A stretch of DNA of 64,000 bases from Paenibacillus typhae. Lineage in GTDB: Bacteria; Bacillota; Bacilli; Paenibacillales; Paenibacillaceae. The translations under genes and the position numbers were made by a program. The stretch covers positions 1-64,000 of the forward strand of contig NZ_FNDX01000006.1 in NCBI RefSeq assembly GCF_900099765.1. The letters run 5' to 3'. This document shows, one piece after another, positions 18,071-27,190 of the stretch (position 1 is its first letter; the number at the start of each line of letters is the position of its first letter). The notes beneath the pieces are model-generated. The model was given only the letters and a program-made list of their open reading frames with translations, searched no databases and was not told the origin of the DNA.

Positions 18071-18137
18071 ATCGACACCTTTCGACTGCTTGTTTAAAAA
18101 ATGGTAAAAAAATAGCTTTTTTTGTCGAAACAAGCAG
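18071..18137 (+). promoter_or_regulatory. Spo0A-box-like sites and inverted repeats upstream of flgB
   Basis: 18121-18129 reads TTTGTCGAA, a perfect match to the Spo0A box consensus. On the - strand TGTCGAT (18072-18078) and AGTCGAA (18081-18087) are one-mismatch versions of the TGTCGAA core. Two overlapping inverted repeats are also present: TTTCGAC (18080-18086) with GTCGAAA (18124-18130), and CTGCTTGTTT (18086-18095) with AAACAAGCAG (18128-18137). Direct control of the flagellar operon by Spo0A is inferred from the motif only. Confidence 0.5.
18090..18118 (+). promoter_or_regulatory. Candidate promoter of the fla/che operon
   Basis: TTGTTT at 18090-18095 and TAGCTT at 18113-18118 are 17 bases apart, with A-rich spacer. 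The -10 is weak. A second pair, TTGTGG (18152-18157) and TAGCTT (18175-18180), would start inside the ribosome site. I found no good SigD-type promoter in this gap. Confidence 0.35.
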
Positions 18138-18196
18138 GAATCCGTAAGAAGTTGTGGAATTCTTTTCATTATGATAGCTTTGGAAGGGGGATTTCC

Positions 18197-18604
18197 ATGG
18201 GTTTGCTGAACAGTGTCAGTTTTCAGAGACTGCAGGGCGGTCTTGAGGCTGCCACGACACGACAAAGTGTCCTGGCTAATAACATAGCCAATGCTGATAC
18301 GCCGGGATTTAAACGCTCTGATGTTTCTTTTGAAAGTGTACTAGCCGCACAGGAAAACGGAGCGAAACCGACGCTGGGTGCGAAGGTAACGGATTCCCGC
18401 CACTTCCAATTCGGTTATGTTTCCGGTATGCCATCTGCTGTCGTTAGCAAAGATGTATCTACTTCGATGAACAATAACGACAATAATGTGGATATGGACC
18501 GGGAGATGGCGCTCAGTGCAGAGAATCAGCTCAGATATAATTCGTATATCGAGCAGCTGAACAGCCAGATTACTATGATGCGTACAGTTGTGCAGGGAGG
18601 GTAA
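18197..18604 (+). CDS. flgB: Flagellar basal-body rod protein FlgB
   Basis: Proximal rod subunit, 135 residues. The N-terminal rod motif VLANNIANADTPGFKRSDVSFE is intact, and the C-terminal helix MALSAENQLRYNSYIEQLNSQITMMRTVVQGG is typical. The ATG at 18197 follows GGAAGGGGG; an in-frame extension to 18122 overlaps the putative regulatory boxes and is not conserved. It is the first gene of the fla/che operon; flgC starts seven bases after its stop. Confidence 0.95.
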   Translation: MGLLNSVSFQRLQGGLEAATTRQSVLANNIANADTPGFKRSDVSFESVLAAQENGAKPTLGAKVTDSRHFQFGYVSGMPSAVVSKDVSTSMNNNDNNVDMDREMALSAENQLRYNSYIEQLNSQITMMRTVVQGG

Positions 18605-18610
18605 TATATA

Positions 18611-19063
18611 GTGAACTTTGGTAGCAGTTTTGGAATCAGCGCTTCAGCCTTGACCGCCCAGCGGCTCAGAATGGATGTCATTTCCTCCAATATTGCCAAT
18701 GCCGAGACAACCAGGGCCTCCGTAGTAGACGGTAAGGCTGTACCCTACAAGCGTAAGCTTGTCGTTCTTGGAACAGAGCAAAATAATAGCTTTTCGAATA
18801 TTCTAAATTCAAAAATGAATAGCAGTAACGGGACTGAGGGCGTAAAGGTACAGTCAATCATAGAGGATTCCTCACCTTTGAAGCCGGTCTACAATCCGTC
18901 CCATCCGGATGCGGACGCCGAGGGCTATGTGTACATGCCTAACGTCGATTTGACCAAAGAGATGGTGGATATGCTATCTGCTTCCCGTTCTTATGAAGCC
19001 AACGTAACGATGCTGAATGCATCCAAGGCAATGGTGAGCAAGGCGCTTGAAATCGGAAAATAA
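18611..19063 (+). CDS. flgC: Flagellar basal-body rod protein FlgC
   Basis: Rod protein of 150 residues with GTG start. The motif VISSNIANAETTRA and the C-terminal YVYMPNVDLTKEMVDMLSASRSYEANVTMLNASKAM region, shared with FlgB/FlgG and hook proteins, are clear. It lies between flgB and fliE as in all Bacillus-type operons. Confidence 0.95.
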   Translation: MNFGSSFGISASALTAQRLRMDVISSNIANAETTRASVVDGKAVPYKRKLVVLGTEQNNSFSNILNSKMNSSNGTEGVKVQSIIEDSSPLKPVYNPSHPDADAEGYVYMPNVDLTKEMVDMLSASRSYEANVTMLNASKAMVSKALEIGK

Positions 19064-19092
19064 GCTTAACTGACATTTTAGGAGGGTAATCA

Positions 19093-19401
19093 TTGATACA
19101 GAACTTTATGATTGGAACACAAGCCGTTCAGCCGCTTGCCATGAAGTCCGCAGCTGCACAGGCGGGAACAGTGACCGGTTCCGGTCAGAGCTTTGGCTCT
19201 TATCTGGAGGATGCATTGAATCAGGTGGCTGCCCAGGAGCAGCAGGCCAAGGATATGAGCAACAAATTCGTTTTGGGGGAAGTCAATATCGATGAGGCGA
19301 TGATTTCTTCACAACAGGCATTGCTGAGTTTGCAGCTGACTACACAAGTCCGGAACAAAGTGATTGAAGCCTATCAGGAAATTATGAGAACTCAGATCTA
19401 A
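19093..19401 (+). CDS. fliE: Flagellar hook-basal body protein FliE
   Basis: Small adapter (102 residues) that joins the MS ring to the rod. The C-terminal part (SFGSYLEDALNQVAAQEQQAKDM..VNIDEAMISSQQALLSLQLTTQVRNKVIEAYQEIMRTQI, read in pieces) matches the family. The start is TTG at 19093 behind GGAGGGTAAT. Confidence 0.93.
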   Translation: MIQNFMIGTQAVQPLAMKSAAAQAGTVTGSGQSFGSYLEDALNQVAAQEQQAKDMSNKFVLGEVNIDEAMISSQQALLSLQLTTQVRNKVIEAYQEIMRTQI

Positions 19402-19435
19402 ATAATCCTAGCTTAGTTTCGGATGGGGTGACACT

Positions 19436-21025
19436 GTGAATGAAAGATTTGCCCAATACAGGGAGAAGGCAGTCCAGTATTGGAACAGATTCAGCGGTAA
19501 ACAAAAAATACTATTTTTCTCTACTCTTTTTATCATCATCATCATAGCCGTAGTTTTGACGATGCAGCTATCGAAAACGGAATACGAAGTGGCTTTTCAG
19601 GATTTGGACAATACGGACTCTGCAGGAGTCATGACCTACCTGGATTCCGCAGGAATTCCTTACCGGCTGAGTCCGGATGGCAGAAGTATTTCAGTGCCAA
19701 GCACCCAGGCAAACCGCATTAAGGTGGATATTGGTTCTCAGGGAATTGTGCAGGAGGGCTCGATCGGATACAAAATCTTTGATGAGTCTTCATCCATGAT
19801 CGGAACGACAGACTCCGAGTTTAATGTTAAATACAACAATGCGCTGAACGGGGAAGTTGAGCAGCTGATGAGGCGTATGCAGGGGATCAAGGATGTTAAA
19901 GTGCTGGTTACCCTTCCCAAAGAGACTGTTTTCGCCGCACAGGAGGGCCAGGAGCAGGCTTATGCATCTATCGTGCTTACATTTGATCCGGGATTCAGGC
20001 CGTCACAGGATAATATCGACGGATATTTTAATCTTGTGAAGACTGCTGTTCCGAATTTGCCGGTGGACAATATCACGATTACCAGTAATGAGACTGAGCT
20101 AATGCCGACTGCCAAGGGCGGCCAAGCTGGTGTATCCAGTCAGGTTGAAGAAAACTTTGCCCTTCAGAAAAAATTTGAAGAGGAAGTCAAAAAGAATGTC
20201 AAGCAATTTCTCAGTACATTAACGGGTCCCGACAAAGTGGATGTTCTGGTCTTTTCCAAGTTGAATTTTGATAAGGAGAGCCGGAAGGAAGACCTCGTTA
20301 CACCTGTGGATACGGAGAATATGCGAGGGATTGAGATAAGCTCACAGATCATCAGCAATACCTATTCGGGTCAGGGTAACACTACCGGGGGAGTTGCAGG
20401 TACAGGATCTGAAGATGTCTCGGGTTATCCTTCGGGGACGGACACAGGCACCTCTACTTCTGAAGAATCTTCGGAGACCAGAAACTATGAGGTCAACCGG
20501 ATTACAAAGGATATCATCGCAAGCCCATATACTGTTAAAGATTTAACCATTAACGTCGCAGTTGAACCACCTGCCGGACAAACAACTTTGGATGAGGCGA
20601 CTTCAGGTGCAATCCAGAACATTCTGGTCAACATTGTGCGCGCTTCACTGGCAGATTCAGGAGTCACTTATACAGACGCTGATTTGACCAAAAAAGTTTC
20701 GGTGTACTCGCAACAGTTCGGTGGCACCACGACTGAAACTGCGACTGGCGGGCTGGCGACGTGGATGATCTGGGCAATTGCAGCAGCTGCGCTGCTTGTT
20801 GGTGCAGGAGGCGGGTTCCTGATTTACCGGAGCCGCAAGAACAAGCAAGAGGAAGAAGTGGAAGAAGACATTCCGCTGCAGGTTCCTACCGAATTCCCGT
20901 CCATTAACTTGGAGAGCGTGACTAACGAAAGTCAGGTTCGCAAGCAACTGGAAAGCCTCGCCAAGAAGAAGCCGGATGAATTCGTAAACCTGCTGCGTAC
21001 ATGGCTTGCAGACGAACAGAGGTGA
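19436..21025 (+). CDS. fliF: Flagellar MS-ring protein FliF
   Basis: Inner-membrane ring subunit of 529 residues on which the rotor and export gate assemble. One membrane segment lies at about 25-45 (ILFFSTLFIIIIIAVVL) and a second at about 440-465 (MIWAIAAAALLVGAGGGFLIY). The periplasmic-type ring-building domains lie between them. The cytoplasmic C-terminal tail, which binds FliG, ends FVNLLRTWLADEQR. GTG start with GGGGTGACACT. The fliG ATG follows four bases after its stop. Confidence 0.96.
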   Translation: MNERFAQYREKAVQYWNRFSGKQKILFFSTLFIIIIIAVVLTMQLSKTEYEVAFQDLDNTDSAGVMTYLDSAGIPYRLSPDGRSISVPSTQANRIKVDIGSQGIVQEGSIGYKIFDESSSMIGTTDSEFNVKYNNALNGEVEQLMRRMQGIKDVKVLVTLPKETVFAAQEGQEQAYASIVLTFDPGFRPSQDNIDGYFNLVKTAVPNLPVDNITITSNETELMPTAKGGQAGVSSQVEENFALQKKFEEEVKKNVKQFLSTLTGPDKVDVLVFSKLNFDKESRKEDLVTPVDTENMRGIEISSQIISNTYSGQGNTTGGVAGTGSEDVSGYPSGTDTGTSTSEESSETRNYEVNRITKDIIASPYTVKDLTINVAVEPPAGQTTLDEATSGAIQNILVNIVRASLADSGVTYTDADLTKKVSVYSQQFGGTTTETATGGLATWMIWAIAAAALLVGAGGGFLIYRSRKNKQEEEVEEDIPLQVPTEFPSINLESVTNESQVRKQLESLAKKKPDEFVNLLRTWLADEQR

Positions 21026-21029
21026 ACTA

Positions 21030-22046
21030 ATGGCAAAAGCTAGCCAGCAGGGTCTCAGCGGCCGTCAAAAGGCTGCAATCCTGCTTATCACACTAGGGCC
21101 CGAGGTATCGGCGCAAATATTCAAACATCTACGAGACGAAGAAATTGAACAGCTCACTCTGGAGATAGCCAATGTCCGCAAGGTGGACAGTGTGGAAAAA
21201 GAGTCGATCATGTCCGAGTTTCATCAGATCTGTCTCGCACAGGAATATATTTCACAAGGCGGTATCAACTACGCCAAAGAAATTCTGGAGAAAGCACTGG
21301 GCTCAACCAAGGCGCTTGAAGTCATTAACCGTTTGACGGCAACGCTGCAGGTCAGACCTTTCGATTTTGCCCGCAAGGCTGACCCTAACCAGATTCTGAA
21401 TTTCATTCAGAATGAGAATGTCCAGACAATCGCCCTGGTTCTGTCCTATCTGCAGTTTGAACAGGCTGCCAGCATTCTATCCTCCCTCCCGCAGGAGAAG
21501 CAGGCAGAGGTAGCGAGAAGAATTGCGATCATGGACAGCACTTCGCCTGAGGTTGTTACACAGATTGAACGGGTGCTGGAACAGAAGCTTTCGGCTACTG
21601 TGACTCAGGATTATACAAATGCCGGCGGCATCGAGTCTATCGTTCAGATTCTGAACGGGGTTGACCGCGGAACGGAACGTACCATTCTGGATTCGCTTGA
21701 AATCCAGGATCCGGAGCTGGCTGAAGAAATCAAAAAGCGTATGTTTGTGTTCGAAGATATTGTCAATGTGGACAATCGTTCCATCCAGCGCATCATCAAG
21801 GATATCGAAAATGCCGACCTTCAGCTGGCGCTCAAGGTTGCAAGCGAAGAGGTGCGGGACGTTATTTTCCGCAATATGTCCAAACGGATGGCCGAAACCT
21901 TCCGCGAGGAAATGGAATACATGGGACCTGTGCGGCTGCGTGATGTCGAGGAAGCTCAGACCCGTATTGTAGGAACGATCCGCAGACTTGAAGAATCTGG
22001 TGAAATTATCATCGCCCGTGGCGGAGGAGATGACATAATTGTCTAA
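21030..22046 (+). CDS. fliG: Flagellar motor switch protein FliG
   Basis: C-ring protein of 338 residues that takes torque from the stator. The N-terminal FliF-binding part starts GLSGRQKAAILLITLGPEVSAQIFKHL (read in two pieces), the middle domain has the EHPQ-equivalent region, and the C-terminal torque helix contains the charged series RDVIFRNMSKRMAETFREEME. The ATG at 21030 is preferred over 21006 because conservation starts at MAKAS. Confidence 0.96.
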   Translation: MAKASQQGLSGRQKAAILLITLGPEVSAQIFKHLRDEEIEQLTLEIANVRKVDSVEKESIMSEFHQICLAQEYISQGGINYAKEILEKALGSTKALEVINRLTATLQVRPFDFARKADPNQILNFIQNENVQTIALVLSYLQFEQAASILSSLPQEKQAEVARRIAIMDSTSPEVVTQIERVLEQKLSATVTQDYTNAGGIESIVQILNGVDRGTERTILDSLEIQDPELAEEIKKRMFVFEDIVNVDNRSIQRIIKDIENADLQLALKVASEEVRDVIFRNMSKRMAETFREEMEYMGPVRLRDVEEAQTRIVGTIRRLEESGEIIIARGGGDDIIV

Positions 22047-22887
22047 GCTGATTAAACACTCCCAATATGTTCCGGTAGATGTGCTAAAGCGGCTGGAACA
22101 AGCGAGACAGAATGCCGGAATTGCCGAGGAATCCTCTTCGGAGGAACCGGCAGGTGAGGTGCATTATCATGACCCGGCCCGTGAAGAGGCAGAGCAGAGC
22201 CGCAGGCAGATGCTGAAGGATGCTCAGCAATTTGCTGAAGAACAGGTGCGCAGTGCATCTCTGGAAGCTGAAAATATTGTGGAATCGGCACGGACGGAAG
22301 CAGAAGAATGGTGGCGGCAGCGCCGGGAACAGGACGAGCATCTTATAGAGGCTGTCAAATCCGAAGCTTTTCAGCAAGGATATCAGGAAGGCCTCACACA
22401 GGCCGGGCATGAAATGGCTAAACGTATGGCTGAAATGATGGAAGAGGCACAAGCGGTATTGCAGGAAGCCTACAGGTCCCGTGACGTGATTATTCAGGAA
22501 GCCGAGCCCTTCCTGGTAGAGCTGAGCTGCTCCATCGCCGAGAAAATTGTAGACAAGCAGCTGACCGTTGAACCGCAGTTTGCCATGGATCTGATCCGCA
22601 AAAATCTGGCGCGCAAACGTGAGCAGGGGCTCATCTCCCTATGTGTCTCCCCTTCGCAGTTTGCCTTTGTCAATGCTGCTCGGGAAGAACTGGCACTTGC
22701 TGTTGATTCTCAGGCCGAGCTTCAGATTTTGCCGGATTCGACTGTGAAGGATATGGGGTGCGTCATCCGGTCCTCCTTCGGCAGCATTGATGCCCGGATT
22801 GATACGCAGCTCGCCGAAATCAAAAAATCGCTGGTAAGAATCGCGCTGGACTCCGACGAGCAGAGAAATGGGGAAGCCGATGCTTGA
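22039..22887 (+). CDS. fliH: Flagellar export ATPase regulator FliH
   Basis: Soluble stator-like protein (282 residues) that holds the FliI ATPase at the export gate. The N-terminal half is a long charged coiled coil (about 40-150); the C-terminal domain has IAEKIVDKQLTVEP and VKDMGCVIRSSFGSIDARIDTQLAEI, typical of FliH and V-ATPase E subunits. TTG start overlaps the fliG stop by eight bases, and its own end overlaps fliI, so coupling is likely. Confidence 0.9.
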   Translation: MSKLIKHSQYVPVDVLKRLEQARQNAGIAEESSSEEPAGEVHYHDPAREEAEQSRRQMLKDAQQFAEEQVRSASLEAENIVESARTEAEEWWRQRREQDEHLIEAVKSEAFQQGYQEGLTQAGHEMAKRMAEMMEEAQAVLQEAYRSRDVIIQEAEPFLVELSCSIAEKIVDKQLTVEPQFAMDLIRKNLARKREQGLISLCVSPSQFAFVNAAREELALAVDSQAELQILPDSTVKDMGCVIRSSFGSIDARIDTQLAEIKKSLVRIALDSDEQRNGEADA

Positions 22888-24193
22888 CACTGGACGATAT
22901 AAAGAATATTTAAGGAATTTTGATCCGGTAAGAATTAACGGAAAAGTTACCCAGGTTATCGGGCTGATGGTAGAGTCTGAGGGGCCGGATGCCAGCATCG
23001 GGGATGTATGCTATATATACCCGGCGAAAGGCAGCAAACCCCTGCAGGCTGAGGTAGTGGGATTCAGGGACAACAAGGTGCTGCTGATGCCGCTCGGTGA
23101 ACTGCAGGCTATTGGTCCAGGCTGTGACGTGGTTGGCACCGGCAAACCGCTGAGCGTGCAGGTAGGATCGGAGCTGCTGGGCAAAGTGCTTGACGGGCTT
23201 GGACAGCCGCTTGACGGCTCACTGATTCCGGCACGGATGCCGCACAGCTCGACCTTCAATATTCCTTCCAATCCGTTAACCCGGCCAAGGGTGCATGAGC
23301 CGATCAGCATAGGAGTCAGAGCCATTGACGGCCTGCTTACGATTGGTAAAGGACAGCGCGTCGGCATCTTTGCCGGTTCAGGGGTCGGCAAAAGTACACT
23401 TATGGGGATGATTGCCCGTAATACCTCGGCTGATGTCAACGTGATCGCACTGATCGGTGAACGGGGAAGAGAAGTGCTGGACTTTATTGAACGGGATTTG
23501 GGGCCTGAGGGCCTGCAGCGTTCAGTTGTCATTGTAGCCACATCGGACCAGCCGGCGCTGATCCGGATCAAGGGGGCGCTGATCGCCACTACCATTGCCG
23601 AGTATTTCCGTGACCGCGGGCTTAACGTTATGCTGATGATGGACTCGGTTACACGCTACGCAATGGCCCAGCGCGAGGTAGGGCTTGCCGTTGGTGAGCC
23701 GCCGGCAATGAGAGGCTATACGCCTTCTGTCTTTGCCAGTCTTCCCAAGCTGCTCGAACGGGCAGGGACAGGTCCTACGGGGTCTATAACTGCTTTCTAC
23801 ACGGTCCTCGTTGACGGTGATGATATGAATGAGCCGATTGCCGATGCAGTACGCGGAATTCTCGACGGCCATATTGTCCTTAACAGAAACATTGCAAATA
23901 AAGGCCATTTTCCGGCTATCGATGTGCTGGCCAGCATCAGCCGTGTTATGAAGGACATTGCTCCCGAGGAGCAGATTGCAGCAGCCGAGAATGTGAAGCG
24001 GCTAATGGCAGTATATAAGGATTCCGAAGACCTGATCAATATCGGAGCTTACCAGCGCGGTTCTAACGCGCAGATTGACGAGTCGATGCACTACATTGAT
24101 AGTATATGGGAATTCACCAGACAAAAAGTGAACGAGAAGGTTACTCTGTCAGAGGTTCAGCAATCTTTAATTTCACAGTTCTCAAGGAGTTGA
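22880..24193 (+). CDS. fliI: Flagellum-specific ATPase FliI
   Basis: ATPase of the flagellar type III export system, 437 residues. Walker A GSGVGKST begins at about 166; ALIGERGREV, LMMDSVTRYAMAQREVGLA and GYTPSVFASLPKLLERAG are the F1-beta-like signatures. The ATG at 22880 (MLDTGRYKEY) has GGGGAAG upstream; the ATG at 22868 is an alternative adding four residues. Eight-base overlap with fliH. Confidence 0.96.
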   Translation: MLDTGRYKEYLRNFDPVRINGKVTQVIGLMVESEGPDASIGDVCYIYPAKGSKPLQAEVVGFRDNKVLLMPLGELQAIGPGCDVVGTGKPLSVQVGSELLGKVLDGLGQPLDGSLIPARMPHSSTFNIPSNPLTRPRVHEPISIGVRAIDGLLTIGKGQRVGIFAGSGVGKSTLMGMIARNTSADVNVIALIGERGREVLDFIERDLGPEGLQRSVVIVATSDQPALIRIKGALIATTIAEYFRDRGLNVMLMMDSVTRYAMAQREVGLAVGEPPAMRGYTPSVFASLPKLLERAGTGPTGSITAFYTVLVDGDDMNEPIADAVRGILDGHIVLNRNIANKGHFPAIDVLASISRVMKDIAPEEQIAAAENVKRLMAVYKDSEDLINIGAYQRGSNAQIDESMHYIDSIWEFTRQKVNEKVTLSEVQQSLISQFSRS

Positions 24194-24199
24194 TAGGCA

Positions 24200-24643
24200 A
24201 TGAAGTTCCATTATACTTTTCAGAAAGTTGTGGACTTGAAGGGCAACGAGAAAACACAGGCGGAGTGGATGCTCTCGACTGCACTTGGGGAACTGCAGGC
24301 GCAGGAAAAAAGCCTCGATGAACTGCTGATTCAGCGCAGTTCGCTGCTGCTATCGCTTCAGAGCGCAGCCGAGCAAAAAACACCTATGGCCAAAATTATT
24401 GAAATGCAGAATTACGTGCAGTATCTGGACACCTGTATTGCCCGCAAGCATACGGACATTAACAGGGCGCATCAGGAGGTTCAGCATAAGCAGGACCACC
24501 TTAGCACGAAAGTGCTGGATGAGAAGGTCTGGCTGAAAGCCAGAGACAAGGCGAAGACGATTTTTCAGCAGAATATGATTTTACGGGAACAAAACGAACT
24601 GGATGAGATGGCTACCGTCCGCTTCGCGATGAAATCCCTCTAA
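24200..24643 (+). CDS. fliJ: Flagellar export chaperone FliJ
   Basis: A 147-residue, almost entirely helical coiled-coil protein starting MKFHYTFQKVVDLKGNEK, as in Bacillus FliJ. It forms the central stalk of the FliI ring and escorts chaperones. It sits directly behind fliI with an AAGGAGT site in the fliI 3' end. Confidence 0.92.
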   Translation: MKFHYTFQKVVDLKGNEKTQAEWMLSTALGELQAQEKSLDELLIQRSSLLLSLQSAAEQKTPMAKIIEMQNYVQYLDTCIARKHTDINRAHQEVQHKQDHLSTKVLDEKVWLKARDKAKTIFQQNMILREQNELDEMATVRFAMKSL

Positions 24644-24661
24644 CCCGGGAGGTTTCCGCTA

Positions 24662-25612
24662 GTGGCAAATAATGATTTGGAGCTTGAAAACGAAGAGTCA
24701 GCAAGCAAATTTGAGCGGTTTTTATTTTTGATGATCCCTATTATTTTTACCCTCGTGCTGCTTGGTGTGCTGTTGACTCTTTTTAATATGGATATCCGTA
24801 ACAAAGCGCTGGAAGTGGCCAACAAGATTCCCGTAGTGAATCAGTGGATTCCTGATCCGGCAGTCCAGCCCGGAAGTGAAGCGGCAGAGGAAGAAGCGGC
24901 TTCGCCGAATCAGGAACAGGCAAAAAGCTCGGAATCGACGATCAAGGAGCTGAAGGCCCAGCTTGCCGAAAAGGATGCGCAGCTGAAGCAAATTAACGAA
25001 GAAAAGACGGCGCAGACTACCCAGGTTGAAGCATTGCAAAAGCAGATTGATACCATGACGGCAGAGGCCGCCGCCGCAGAGGCAGCCACGGAGGAAGAGG
25101 ATCCTTACCAGGATAAAGTAACTGAACTGGCCAAGCTGTATTCGGGGATGAAGGCTTCCAAGGCAGCGCCGATTATGGAGAATTTGACCCCTGAGGAGCA
25201 GGTTCAGATTCTGAGCGCAATGAACACGGCAAGCAAAACGGCCATTCTGGAAAAAATGGATCCGCAAAAAGCCGCAGAAGTTTCAATTAAGCTAAAAGAA
25301 ACAACAAATTCAACCGATATGGCTATTGCAGCCCTTCAATCAAGACTCAAACAGGACCAGGCAGCAACGGCTGCAACGCCTGCGGCTAGCGCTAATCTGG
25401 ATCAGGAAAAGCTTAGCCAGACGTTCACCTCAATGCCTGCTGCGGAAGCAGCAACGCTGCTGAGCTCGATGTACAGTGTCAGTCCCGACAAGGTTATCAC
25501 GGTGCTGAATACTGTGGGCGACTCTGTACGATCCTCGATCCTGGGTGAGATGACCAAAAAGGACAGCGCACTTACAGCAAAAATTCTGAACCGACTAATG
25601 GGCGGTAAATAA
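24662..25612 (+). CDS. MotE/YlxF-like flagellar-operon membrane protein
   Basis: A 316-residue protein with GTG start. One membrane segment at about 20-43 (FLFLMIPIIFTLVLLGVLLTL in part), an extracytoplasmic acidic linker, a coiled coil at about 95-140 (IKELKAQLAEKDAQLKQINEE), then helical MgtE-N-like repeats (MKASKAAPIMENLTPEEQVQIL..MDPQKAAEVSIKL, and a second copy FTSMPAAEAATLLSSMYSV). It takes the position of Bacillus ylxF between fliJ and fliK. MotE in other bacteria chaperones motor proteins; the role in Firmicutes is not established. Confidence 0.8.
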   Translation: MANNDLELENEESASKFERFLFLMIPIIFTLVLLGVLLTLFNMDIRNKALEVANKIPVVNQWIPDPAVQPGSEAAEEEAASPNQEQAKSSESTIKELKAQLAEKDAQLKQINEEKTAQTTQVEALQKQIDTMTAEAAAAEAATEEEDPYQDKVTELAKLYSGMKASKAAPIMENLTPEEQVQILSAMNTASKTAILEKMDPQKAAEVSIKLKETTNSTDMAIAALQSRLKQDQAATAATPAASANLDQEKLSQTFTSMPAAEAATLLSSMYSVSPDKVITVLNTVGDSVRSSILGEMTKKDSALTAKILNRLMGGK

Positions 25613-25640
25613 TATTCCTGAGAGGAGGTGAAAAACAAAG

Positions 25641-27164
25641 ATGAGTTTAGTTATACCATCATTTTCAGGCGGCAATATGCTGCCGGCTAACGGAACTGCC
25701 GGAGCAGGCGGAACAGCCGTGACTAACGGAACAACAGCTTCTGCCGGGGGCGCTTCAACCGCTCAGCCGTTTGCACAGACCCTCATTCAGACTATGACCG
25801 GGGCAACCGGCAAAGCTGAAACGGCTGCTCAGGCCGGAGCCATGGCTTCGCTGCTTCAAGGTCTGCTGGCTGCAGTGCAGTCCGGTGATGAAGAGACAAG
25901 CGGTAAGATTGAAGTCAAGCATATAGAATTGTTGAAGAGACTTACGGAGGATATGGACAAGCTTGATGAGAGTCTGAGCGCTGATCCCGCGCTGCTGGCG
26001 GCTCTCCAGGGCTGGCTGACGCAGGTTGCCCAGTTGTTGTCTGGAACTGCTCCACAAGGCAAAGGAGAAGCCGGTGAAGATACAGCGACGGCTGCATTGC
26101 CGGCGCTTGACCCAATGCTTACGGTTTCTGGCACATCAGAACAGGGAGAAAAAGCCGCTGAAGGCACTGTGACGCCTGCATTATCGCCGCTGGCCCGGAA
26201 CGCAGAGACTATCCGTTTTGTTGTGCAGGATGAGCTTAACAGCCTGGTCACTATGCTGCAGCAGGCGGCGGTGAATGGAGACGAAGCATTGGCTACCCAA
26301 GGCGCCGAGCTTCTCAAGCAGTTTTCGGCAATCCTGGATGAAGCGATTATTCCTGACAATAAAACCAAAGGCAAAGGCGTGAATAATGCTGAGGCTGCTG
26401 TACAAGGCAAGCATACAGAGATTGGGGCTAAGACGCAGGGGGCTGATAAAGCGGTCCCGGTACTGGTTGATCCTTCCGTAACCGCCAAGATAGTTAAAGA
26501 GACACCTGACTCACCGGTGACCAAAGCCGCCATAGCCGGTAGCAGCCAGCAATCTGCTACAGCAGAGGAAACCCTGACTGAGGCGGGGACGGCCGAAGAC
26601 AACAATGACGTATTAACTGCCGGACAATTGTCAATCAGAGAAGGCCTTACAGCACCGCTTAAGGCTGAAACGGCCCGCGTACCGGTCACTCAATTTGCTC
26701 AGCAGATGGATACATTCATTAGCGGCAAGCTGGAAATCGTCCGCAAGGGCGGAGTTGCTGAGGCCGTTATAACCTTGTTCCCCGAAAATCTGGGACAGGT
26801 CGATGTTAAGCTCACTATGCAGAACGGCAATCTGATTGCCCAGTTCGCGACTACACATTCCGGCGCAAAGGAAATGCTGGAGCAGCAAATGAGCCAGCTG
26901 CGGGCAGCTCTCCAGTCGCAGGGAATCCAAGTGGAAAAGCTTGAGGTGACACAGAATAATACGCCGCTTTTCTCACAATTCAATGGACAGCAGGGACGCC
27001 AGCCGAATTCAGGAGGGCAACAAAACGGTCACTCCAGAGATCGCCGTGAGGATATAGCTGATGCAGTGCTTGCAGCTGAGCTGAACGGTGAATTTAAGGA
27101 ATGGGCCGCTAACAGCGGACAGGACATCCGGAACCCGGATGGAAGATTCTCGGCTGAAGCATAG
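25641..27164 (+). CDS. fliK: Flagellar hook-length control protein FliK
   Basis: Secreted molecular ruler of 507 residues that sets hook length and triggers the export switch at FlhB. The first 350 residues are Ala/Thr/Gly-rich and poorly conserved. The C-terminal hook-length domain (about 350-440) is clear: EIVRKGGVAEAVITLFPENL, VDVKLTMQNGNLIAQFATT, LEQQMSQLRAALQSQGI. The tail is Gln-rich. Compare the second FliK-like gene at 1181. Confidence 0.93.
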   Translation: MSLVIPSFSGGNMLPANGTAGAGGTAVTNGTTASAGGASTAQPFAQTLIQTMTGATGKAETAAQAGAMASLLQGLLAAVQSGDEETSGKIEVKHIELLKRLTEDMDKLDESLSADPALLAALQGWLTQVAQLLSGTAPQGKGEAGEDTATAALPALDPMLTVSGTSEQGEKAAEGTVTPALSPLARNAETIRFVVQDELNSLVTMLQQAAVNGDEALATQGAELLKQFSAILDEAIIPDNKTKGKGVNNAEAAVQGKHTEIGAKTQGADKAVPVLVDPSVTAKIVKETPDSPVTKAAIAGSSQQSATAEETLTEAGTAEDNNDVLTAGQLSIREGLTAPLKAETARVPVTQFAQQMDTFISGKLEIVRKGGVAEAVITLFPENLGQVDVKLTMQNGNLIAQFATTHSGAKEMLEQQMSQLRAALQSQGIQVEKLEVTQNNTPLFSQFNGQQGRQPNSGGQQNGHSRDRREDIADAVLAAELNGEFKEWAANSGQDIRNPDGRFSAEA

Positions 27165-27190
27165 TTTAATGAATAGCGAGGTGAAGAAAG

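Noticed and set aside
17912..18097. 61-codon frame in the hslU-flgB gap
   Set aside because: It runs through the terminator hairpin and AT-rich regulatory DNA, with no ribosome site and no similarity to CodY.
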